In this document: in pieces, positions 1 through 6,195 of the stretch
Layout of the letters: each line of letters starts with the position of its first letter
How positions within the stretch are numbered: the first letter of the stretch is position 1
From: an uncultured Prevotellaceae bacterium
Lineage (GTDB): Bacteria; Bacteroidota; Bacteroidia; Bacteroidales; Bacteroidaceae
Length of the DNA: 10,642 nucleotides
Assembly (NCBI GenBank): GCA_947306845.1
Contig: CAMZHP010000092.1
Span: 1-10,642, forward strand
Reading direction: 5' to 3'
The notes under the pieces: generated by a model
What the model was told of the DNA's origin: nothing
The model's input: only the letters and a program-made list of their open reading frames with translations
Database searches by the model: none
Position numbers and translations under genes: made by a program

Positions 1-85
1 CTTTCCGGTTAGGTGCCTGGCCAGAGATCAACATGCTGACACTCAAAAGCAATAAGACTACAAAAGCCTTTGGTGGTAGGAACAT
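1..85 (-). CDS. N-terminus of an exported protein (partial, runs off left edge)
   Basis: The minus strand encodes 28 residues from an ATG at 85-83 to the window edge, beginning MFLPPKAFVV and continuing into a leucine-rich core and then LISGQAPNRK. This is a typical signal peptide: a short start with one Lys, about 15 hydrophobic residues, and a small-residue cleavage region around SGQ-A. An in-frame TAA lies two codons upstream (GAG between), so this ATG is the first possible start; Met18 would destroy the signal. The start is 26 bases after the stop of the TonB-dependent receptor, so the gene is probably the next member of the same operon. Nothing of the mature protein is visible apart from a few residues, so no function can be assigned. 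Confidence 0.6.
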   Translation of the reverse strand, partial: MFLPPKAFVVLLLLSVSMLISGQAPNRK

Positions 86-111
86 CTCTTAATTGGTGGA
101 CATACACATGG

Positions 112-2553
112 TCAGAACTGACAGGAAACCGATGCCATCAATGTGCGTCCTCTTTGAAACTTAGGAGAAAGCAGTTGATTGGGTCCACACAAATAATGAT
201 CCGTATTGAAGATGTTCTCACAGTCAAACGAGAGTTGCAGTTTCTCTTTGTAACGATAGCGTATGCCGAGATCAAAGAGCCAATCACCATCCACATAGAA
301 ATCATCCGTGGATACTAAACTGTAATTGAGTTTCTTCCCCGAGTGTGCCGCATGTCCATATATCTTGAGGTGATTGGTCTTTCCATTCAGGATGAGATAA
401 CTCGCATGGTAATTAAGTGTGAAATGAGGTACACCACAGACTTTTTTCTCGGATTCGTTGTAGTAATAACACTCAGAGTTGATGTCATGGCAGTAATAAA
501 GAGAGAGGTTGGCGGAAAACCGCTTGTGTGCATAATTGGCAGAGGCCTCGATGCCGGCATTGGTGAGCCGGCCTGAGTTGAGGTCATCTTGCCAGTCTCT
601 CGAGAACCAGAACAACAAATTGGAGTATTTGTTGTAAAAGAGATTCACCTCATAATTGAGATACGCAGGGATGATTTTCCCCATGGCTGTGAGTTGAATC
701 GCGGAGAGATGCTGAGGATCCGTGATGGAAAATTCAGAATTTTTTGTGACATAGCGATAGAAAAAGGACAGGTCTGCAAAGGCCTCTGAATAAGTCAGTT
801 TGAGAGTGAAAAGATCATTAGGCACATACATCAGGGCCAATCGAGGTGAGAAAGACCTGATTGCATCTTCTTCCTGTCGATATTTGAGGTCGTAGCGGAA
901 ACCAGCGTTGAGAATGAATTTTTGAAAGAAATACTGCTTATCCTGAATAAAGAAGGATAGGATGCTTTCCTTGCCTGCATTAAGGATTTCTCTGTAATCA
1001 AAAACACCACTGGTAATATCTGAACCATTCTCACCCCTTAGACTCGAAGCAGACAAGAGAGAAAAATACTCATATTGGCTGCCAGCCAGAACGTTACCTT
1101 TCATATTGCCAATATGGTAGGAGGTGGAGGCTCTGAGATAGCCACCTATCGTGCGCTCTCTGTAATGGTTGGCAAAAAAAGTGCCTCTTTCTATTGTTTC
1201 CTCATACATGATATTGCCATCATCGTCAGTCAGAATTTCGTTTTCACTACCTATGATAGGAGATGAATAGATGACAGAATCTGTATCTGCCTCATAGTTG
1301 GTGATTCTGTACCAGTCACCATAAACCGAGGCATTCAGGTTGATGGCTTTGAACTGATGTGTATAGCCGAACTCTGCATGCGTCGATTCCGTTAAGAGAC
1401 CTGGCTTGATGCCATAAATAAAAGCATACCTTTTATTATCATATCCTCCTCTGGAAGAAGAGCAACACATGCTCTTCTTCACGTTCTTTCTACTGAACAA
1501 CAGGTCAAAACCTTTGTACTTGAAAGAAAGACCGACATCATACGTCGGAGTGTCTTTGTAACCATCGACATATAGGATGTCTGGATCATAATATGTTGAC
1601 TTATAATAGGAGTATTCTTCTACTGTGGAATGAAACTTTTTTAGATAGGCTTTTCCATCACCGAAATGACGTATCTGACCGTCGGACTGGTAATAGGATG
1701 CCCATGCGAAGATGTCCGCGTCCATGAACTGCGTACCCATGGTGACATCTGCTTTGTGGGTGTTGAAGTTGGCGTAACCATATTTTGCCTTCACACCATT
1801 GAGTTTCCTACCGCTTTTGGTGATGATGTTGACCACTGCCGACAAAGCCACGTTGCCATACAAAGAGGAAGAGGGACCTCGAAGCACCTCAATGTGGTCG
1901 ATCTTTTCCGTACTGATAGAATAACTGGCGGCACCACTATTGTTAAAGCGTGTGTTCAGACGGTGTCCGTTCTCCATGATCAGAATATGTTCCTGATCAT
2001 TGGAATAAGCACCGCGCATGGACAAATTCACCCCTTCTTGCAATGACGAAATCTCCATGATGCCTGGGACGTATGCGGCAAGAATCTGTCCCAGGTTCTT
2101 GTTGTAACCCAGTTCTTCTATCATCTCTGCGGTGATGATGGTGATGGGAGCCGGAGCCTCATTGATGGTCTCACTCTGGCTGGAAGCCGTCGTGATGGTG
2201 GTGGTGATACCTTCCTTGAGTTGGTTGATAAGGTCTTGAAAACGGGCTGGGTCATCAGCAGAGTTGTAGTAGTTGTTGACTTTGATCAGTTGTTCCGCAT
2301 AGTGCTTGGCTTCCTTTTCCTGGTCAATACTTAGATAGCAGAGAGAAAGGAGGCGGTAGGCACTTTGCTTGAGCAGACCGTCAAAGTCATTCAGGTGGCC
2401 TTGCAGCAACTGGATGGCCTGCTCTATGCGGCCTGTCTCGTATTCGCCCTCTGCTTGACTGTAGATTTGCCTTGACATGCTCTCCTGTGCATGAAGACAC
2501 AATGGCGACATGCAAAGTATGATCATCAGAATCAGGTGCAGCATCTTTTTCAT
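112..2553 (-). CDS. TonB-dependent outer-membrane receptor with TPR-like N-terminal domain
   Basis: This 813-residue protein should sit in the outer membrane and import a ligand using TonB energy. Residues 1-22 are a signal peptide ending LHA-Q. Residues about 26-113 form a helical TPR-like domain (AEGEYETGRIEQAIQLL, then SAYRLLSLCYL), in place of the carboxypeptidase-like domain common in SusC-type receptors. A TonB-box-like stretch TTTITTAS follows at 117-124. The plug spans about 128-248, with APITIITAEMIEELGY, RGAYSND, and VLRGPSSSLYG leading to VVNIITKSG. The rest is a beta-barrel ending in the aromatic-terminal strand ASVSCQF, as expected for assembly by the BAM complex. Adjacent cysteines C363-C364 lie in a probable loop. 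The start ATG overlaps the stop of the upstream kinase as ATGA, implying translational coupling. No SusD partner is seen, so this is probably not a classic SusCD transporter. The substrate is unknown; a metal chelate or cofactor of the BtuB/Cir class is possible but not shown. Confidence 0.93.
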   Translation of the reverse strand: MKKMLHLILMIILCMSPLCLHAQESMSRQIYSQAEGEYETGRIEQAIQLLQGHLNDFDGLLKQSAYRLLSLCYLSIDQEKEAKHYAEQLIKVNNYYNSADDPARFQDLINQLKEGITTTITTASSQSETINEAPAPITIITAEMIEELGYNKNLGQILAAYVPGIMEISSLQEGVNLSMRGAYSNDQEHILIMENGHRLNTRFNNSGAASYSISTEKIDHIEVLRGPSSSLYGNVALSAVVNIITKSGRKLNGVKAKYGYANFNTHKADVTMGTQFMDADIFAWASYYQSDGQIRHFGDGKAYLKKFHSTVEEYSYYKSTYYDPDILYVDGYKDTPTYDVGLSFKYKGFDLLFSRKNVKKSMCCSSSRGGYDNKRYAFIYGIKPGLLTESTHAEFGYTHQFKAINLNASVYGDWYRITNYEADTDSVIYSSPIIGSENEILTDDDGNIMYEETIERGTFFANHYRERTIGGYLRASTSYHIGNMKGNVLAGSQYEYFSLLSASSLRGENGSDITSGVFDYREILNAGKESILSFFIQDKQYFFQKFILNAGFRYDLKYRQEEDAIRSFSPRLALMYVPNDLFTLKLTYSEAFADLSFFYRYVTKNSEFSITDPQHLSAIQLTAMGKIIPAYLNYEVNLFYNKYSNLLFWFSRDWQDDLNSGRLTNAGIEASANYAHKRFSANLSLYYCHDINSECYYYNESEKKVCGVPHFTLNYHASYLILNGKTNHLKIYGHAAHSGKKLNYSLVSTDDFYVDGDWLFDLGIRYRYKEKLQLSFDCENIFNTDHYLCGPNQLLSPKFQRGRTLMASVSCQF

Positions 2554-3368
2554 TTCCTGATAGGTATGGTGAATGTAAACACGGTGCCTTCGCCTTTGGT
2601 GGAATCGAAGGATAACGTTCCTCCATGCTTTTTTTCAACGATGTCGCGTGCGATGCCCAAACCAAGCCCGGTTCCTTGTCCGATGGGCTTGGTGGTGAAG
2701 AAGTTCTCAAACAACCGCTGCTTCACTTCCTCAGTCATGCCTTCTCCGTTGTCGGAAATGCTGATAATGAAGTTGTTCCCCTCCGACCTGACGGCGACAG
2801 ATACTTCGGGATGATAGTCTTCGCCTTCTGTTTTGTGCTTTTTCCAAACGGCATAACAAGCATTGTTCATGACATTGAGCACGGCGCGGCTCAAGTCCTG
2901 AGGTATGACCATCATCATAGGCAGACCTTCCTGATACTGCTCGTGGATGCTGATGTTGAACCCCTTGCAGTTGGCCCGCATGGCATGATACGACAGCCAC
3001 ACATACTCCTTGACCATCTTGCATATGTCGGTGGGCAGAAACTCGTCCTCCTTGCCCCTTGACACCATGAGGATGCTCTGGATGATATGGATGGCACGCT
3101 CGCCATGCTCTATGATCTTGGCCATGTTCTCTCTCAGGTCGGCAATGATGTCCTCGGTTTCCTCACGGTCGTCTTCCGACAACTTGTCCTCATTGTCTTC
3201 CACAATGTCAGCCAGGTCGCGCAGCAACTTGTCCGACATCTTGCTGAAGTTGATGACGAAGTTCAGAGGATTCTGTATCTCATGGGCAATGCCAGCACTG
3301 AGCATGCCTAATGAGGCTAATTTCTCCTGTTGTTTGAGTTGTTGTTTGAGTTGCTCTGTCTGTTCCAT
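2550..3368 (-). CDS. Soluble, sensor-less histidine kinase
   Basis: This 272-residue kinase has no signal peptide, membrane segment or sensor domain. It opens with a Gln/Lys-rich coiled coil (residues 3-16) that runs straight into the dimerisation/phospho-acceptor region. The H box is AGIAHEIQNPLNF with His29 as the predicted acceptor. The second helix follows a long acidic stretch (about 56-75). The ATPase domain shows an N box (NVMNNACYA, Asn169), G1 DNGEG at 206-210, an F box around FENFFTTK and G2 GTGLGLG at 232-238, so all motifs needed for autophosphorylation are present. Its start lies 4 bases after the stop of the sensor gene and its TGA overlaps the start of the TonB receptor. The kinase region is clearly paralogous to that of the upstream sensor. 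The obvious candidate target is the receiver of the PP2C protein in the same operon (inference). How it senses a signal on its own is unclear. Confidence 0.93.
   Translation of the reverse strand: MEQTEQLKQQLKQQEKLASLGMLSAGIAHEIQNPLNFVINFSKMSDKLLRDLADIVEDNEDKLSEDDREETEDIIADLRENMAKIIEHGERAIHIIQSILMVSRGKEDEFLPTDICKMVKEYVWLSYHAMRANCKGFNISIHEQYQEGLPMMMVIPQDLSRAVLNVMNNACYAVWKKHKTEGEDYHPEVSVAVRSEGNNFIISISDNGEGMTEEVKQRLFENFFTTKPIGQGTGLGLGIARDIVEKKHGGTLSFDSTKGEGTVFTFTIPIRK
3328..3351. repeat. Perfect 12-base tandem duplication inside the kinase gene
   Basis: The unit tgttgtttgagt occurs twice in direct succession, within the codons for the coiled-coil segment LKQQLKQQ near the N-terminus of the soluble kinase. 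The copies are identical and in frame, so the repeat adds one helical turn. It looks like a small slippage duplication and may vary in copy number between strains. Confidence 0.7.
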
Positions 3369-3372
3369 AATG

Positions 3373-4944
3373 CTATGCTTTTAGGACTGGTAACGTGATG
3401 ATGAACTCACTGTATTCGTCTTTGACTGACTTAACTTGGATGTCGCCGCCATGATTCTGTACGATCTCACGGCTCAGGTAGAGTCCCACACCGGCTGCCT
3501 CACTGGTGGTCTTCGTAGTGAAGAAGGGGTCGAATATCTTTTCTATGATAGTATCCTCGATGCCGATACCATTGTCGCGGATGCTGATATAGACGGTGTG
3601 GCCCTTGCGCGACACGTGAAGGTTGATCTCGGGAGTGAACAAACTTCCGGAGGCCTGTAACTTTTGCGCTTTTTTGACAACGGCATACACAGCATTGCCC
3701 AGCAGACTCATAATGGTCTGGCTCAGTTGGTCGGCATTGCCGTTGATCTGTATTTGGCCATCGGTATTGTCATAAATGGTCTGGATGCCGTATTGTTCTA
3801 TCTCATGCTTGAAATACTCTTGCAGTATCATCTTGTCCTGACGGACGACGGCCATGAGGTCCATGGTGGTCATGCCGCCCGACCGGTCTTTCAGCATCTC
3901 TTCCATGGCTTTCAGCGTCCTCGTGGTGTTCTGTCCGTGTTCACCCACTTTCTGCAGGTTGCCCGACAGCATGTCGAGCACGTCCATCGTGTCCTCATAG
4001 TTCTCTTCTTCCATGTGTTCCTTCTCATCCTCCACATTGGCCCTGGCATCTTTTACAAGACCTTCTGACAATTTGGAGAAGTTGATGATGTAGTTCAGCG
4101 GATTGAGAATTCGGTCGATGAGTCCCTGGGTCAGTTTGCCGGCCGTGGCCATCTTCTCCAGTCTCACAACCTCTGCCGTCCGTTCCTGCACGATTTTCTC
4201 CAGTTTGTCTTTCTCTCTCTGCAGCCTTCGCAGGCGCAGTTGGGAGAGGACATAGACCAGAGCGCCCACTATCAGCAGGTAAAGTAGGTTCATGTACCAC
4301 CTGTAATAAAATGGGGTCTTGATTTGGAATTCGATACTTGCGACGTTGGAAATGCGGTTCAGCAGGTCGCGTGCCTGCACGGAGAAGGTGTATTTGCCGG
4401 AGGACAGGTTGCCAAACGTCGCTGTGGTACTGGGGCTCCAACTGCTCCAGTTGTCATTGTTTAACCGATAGCGGTACATCGCCTCTCCGTCTACGGAAGG
4501 ACAGTCGAGTGAGAAGGTGAAGGACAGGTTGTTCTCGTTATGGTTGAGGGCGGGAAGTGTCTGGGGCATGTTTCCGAAACCTCCCCAAAGGATGCTGTCA
4601 TTGCTCAACGTGACGCTGCGGATATAGAGTTTGGGAGGTGTGTTCAGAGTCGGGTCTTCCACCTGTGAGTTGATGATGATCAGACCGTTGTCATTTCCCA
4701 GCCATATCTCATCCTTCCGGGTGTAGATGGTGTTGATGCTGATTCCATGGAGAGGGAACAGCAACCGGTCCATGTCGCTCAATTTTTTCCCGCCTTTCCA
4801 TCTGTAAATTTTCTTTCCTTCATTGTCTGTCAGCCAGGTGACACCATTGTCGTCGAGATATGACACAAGGGGGTAGGGGAAGGGTTCCGTAGACTCGGCA
4901 CTGACGATGGTGGCCCGTCCGTCGGTCATCACAATCGTCTGCAT
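3373..4944 (-). CDS. C-terminal part of split sensor: last propeller blades, Y_Y_Y domain, TM, His-less kinase
   Basis: This 523-codon open frame is the downstream part of a sensor interrupted at 4998-4996. It starts with the end of a beta-propeller (GVTWLTD about 34-40; EIWLGNDNGLIII about 79-91), then a Y_Y_Y immunoglobulin-like domain (about 139-209, with YRYRLNNDNWSSW), one transmembrane helix (about 212-235) and a charged coiled coil (about 238-265). The kinase-like region has LIDRILNPLNYIINFSK where the H box belongs: Asp277 replaces the acceptor His and Arg278 the usual Glu. The ATPase motifs look intact (N box Asn417; G1 DNGIG 457-461; F box FDPFFTTK; G2 GVGLYLS). There is no receiver or DNA-binding domain, so this is not a typical hybrid HTCS regulator. 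The ATG at 4944 is the first usual start after the internal stop, but a product starting there would lack the signal peptide and most of the propeller, so it is probably not a natural N-terminus. TAG ends the gene 4 bases before the soluble kinase. Confidence 0.85.
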   Translation of the reverse strand: MQTIVMTDGRATIVSAESTEPFPYPLVSYLDDNGVTWLTDNEGKKIYRWKGGKKLSDMDRLLFPLHGISINTIYTRKDEIWLGNDNGLIIINSQVEDPTLNTPPKLYIRSVTLSNDSILWGGFGNMPQTLPALNHNENNLSFTFSLDCPSVDGEAMYRYRLNNDNWSSWSPSTTATFGNLSSGKYTFSVQARDLLNRISNVASIEFQIKTPFYYRWYMNLLYLLIVGALVYVLSQLRLRRLQREKDKLEKIVQERTAEVVRLEKMATAGKLTQGLIDRILNPLNYIINFSKLSEGLVKDARANVEDEKEHMEEENYEDTMDVLDMLSGNLQKVGEHGQNTTRTLKAMEEMLKDRSGGMTTMDLMAVVRQDKMILQEYFKHEIEQYGIQTIYDNTDGQIQINGNADQLSQTIMSLLGNAVYAVVKKAQKLQASGSLFTPEINLHVSRKGHTVYISIRDNGIGIEDTIIEKIFDPFFTTKTTSEAAGVGLYLSREIVQNHGGDIQVKSVKDEYSEFIITLPVLKA

Positions 4945-4995
4945 GGTCTCTGCATTTTTTTTGTAACGCAGGAACGTGTTGCTGTCTGCCTTCCT

Positions 4996-6195
4996 TTACC
5001 ACACTGTTCCGTAAAGGTTCTGTGCCCAGATGGTTCCGTCCTTGTCTTTTACGATTTTCTTGACATTATCCATGTTGCAGACTTTCTTCCGGTTCTGTCC
5101 GTTGGCCTGCATCAGATAGATGCCATTGGTCTCACCGCTGTATATCTGCGTACCGTCCTCAAGCAGGGCCAAGGCGTTGGTACTTGTCAGGCGGTGGACT
5201 TTTCCATCAGGGTAGATGCGGAAAACACCATCGGCGGTGGCTGCCAGCAGTCCGTTGCCGCTCTTTTTCAATTCCCAACAGGCATGTGCCACTTCCGACA
5301 CTTTCACAAAGCGATAACCGTCCTGACGGAAAAGACCATCGTCGGTTCCGGCAAAGATATTGCCGTTGATGGACTCAATGGAGAGGACGGTGCCCATAAG
5401 TCCTTCATGAGGGGTGAAACGGGAGATGACTGCTGGTATCTGGATGACGAAGATTCCCTTGCCTGTGGCTCCCCAGAGATGTCCACGTCCATCATAGGCA
5501 GCATACGATACATTGTTGGTGCAGAGACCGTTGGCATCGGTGATGGTATAGAGTTTGTGGTTGTTGTCATCAGTGATGAGGAGGCCTTCGTTTTTCATCA
5601 AGAATGCCTTCATGCCACTGCCAAGAGGGATGACCTGGACAGTGTCATTCTTGACCAAGTCGGCTTCGCCCTTTTCCAGCGCATCCACATTCACCACGTC
5701 AAGCATGCCCATCTTGAGCGATTCCTCGCCCACCTTCTTCTTGATGCTTACCTTGTCGTCTTTGACCTGATAGATGGTGCCATTGCTGTTGATGAAATGG
5801 AGTATGCCATCCTTCTCATAAATCTCACTCACCTCCCCACGGAACAGGTCTGAGGAGCCGATTCTGCGCAAACCTATATCACCGTTGGCTTTCCACACCA
5901 CTTTGCCAAAGTAGTTGTAGCCACCCACCCAGATGGTGTTGTCTGCTGCCCGGTAGACAACGGTGATACGTGTGATTCCTGGAGCACGGATGATGCGCCA
6001 TCTCGCTTGGTCATAGTAGAGCAGTCCCTCAAAATTGGCCACAAACACATTGCCCATCTTGTCGGTCTCGATGTCGAAATTGGTGTTGTTGGCATGATAA
6101 TCATTGGCCGTGAAATTGTGGATGAAAGGGATGCCCTGACCATGAGCCAAGGCTGTGAAGCACAGAATTGCCAGGGTTGTCAGCAGTCTTCTCAT
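4996..6195 (-). CDS. N-terminal part of split sensor: exported beta-propeller (two-component-regulator propeller)
   Basis: This 399-residue open frame begins with a signal peptide (MRRLLTTLAILCFTALAHG, cleavage near residue 19-20), so the product is exported to the periplasm. The mature part is a run of beta-propeller blades of the kind found in Bacteroidota sensor proteins; visible blade cores are NTIWVGGYNYFGKVVW (86-101), GHLWGATGKGIFVI (238-251), GNIFAGTDDGLFR (278-290), GLLAATADGVFRI (315-327), TQIYSGETNGIYLM (349-362) and GTIWAQNLYGTVW (387-399). Such propellers usually bind or support recognition of an extracellular ligand, often a glycan, though the ligand here is unknown. The frame stops at TAA in the middle of the last listed blade, and the same frame resumes downstream, so this product alone would be an unanchored, incomplete propeller. 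The start ATG overlaps the stop of the upstream gene as ATGA, which fixes the start and suggests coupled translation. Confidence 0.85.
   Translation of the reverse strand: MRRLLTTLAILCFTALAHGQGIPFIHNFTANDYHANNTNFDIETDKMGNVFVANFEGLLYYDQARWRIIRAPGITRITVVYRAADNTIWVGGYNYFGKVVWKANGDIGLRRIGSSDLFRGEVSEIYEKDGILHFINSNGTIYQVKDDKVSIKKKVGEESLKMGMLDVVNVDALEKGEADLVKNDTVQVIPLGSGMKAFLMKNEGLLITDDNNHKLYTITDANGLCTNNVSYAAYDGRGHLWGATGKGIFVIQIPAVISRFTPHEGLMGTVLSIESINGNIFAGTDDGLFRQDGYRFVKVSEVAHACWELKKSGNGLLAATADGVFRIYPDGKVHRLTSTNALALLEDGTQIYSGETNGIYLMQANGQNRKKVCNMDNVKKIVKDKDGTIWAQNLYGTVW

Larger units (their letters stand above)
3373..6195 (-). pseudogene. Propeller/Y_Y_Y sensor pseudokinase, full locus interrupted by one in-frame TAA
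   Basis: Positions 6195-3373 read as a single frame of 940 codons before the TAG, broken only by TAA at 4998-4996 (codon 400). The 17 codons between that stop and ATG 4944 stay open and continue naturally (RKADSNTFLRYKKNAET). The stop falls within a propeller blade (DGTIWAQNLYGTVW), and the downstream piece supplies the missing blades, Y_Y_Y domain, membrane helix and kinase-like region. This is the classic layout: signal peptide, periplasmic propeller, Y_Y_Y, one TM, cytoplasmic kinase domain. No frame change is needed, so one substitution (for example from AAA, CAA or GAA) explains the break. It may be a real nonsense mutation, a polymorphism or a sequence error. Programmed readthrough is less likely, because TAA is also the normal stop of the PP2C gene in this operon. 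Confidence 0.8.

Noticed and set aside
112..2553. SusC-type receptor of a polysaccharide utilisation locus
   Set aside because: There is no SusD gene in view, the N-terminal domain is TPR-like rather than carboxypeptidase-like, and the protein is shorter than usual SusC proteins (813 residues).
4955..4962. Eight-base A/T run next to the internal stop as a frameshift site
   Set aside because: The frame is the same before and after the run, so no shift is needed to join the two parts; the break is a stop codon, not an indel.
5194..5853. 219-codon plus-strand open frame
   Set aside because: It is antisense to the propeller coding region and shows no recognisable motif; long antisense frames are common in such codon usage.
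3373..6195. Hybrid two-component regulator (HTCS) of a polysaccharide locus
   Set aside because: The propeller, Y_Y_Y and kinase-like domains fit, but there is no receiver or AraC-type DNA-binding domain and the phospho-acceptor His is missing.
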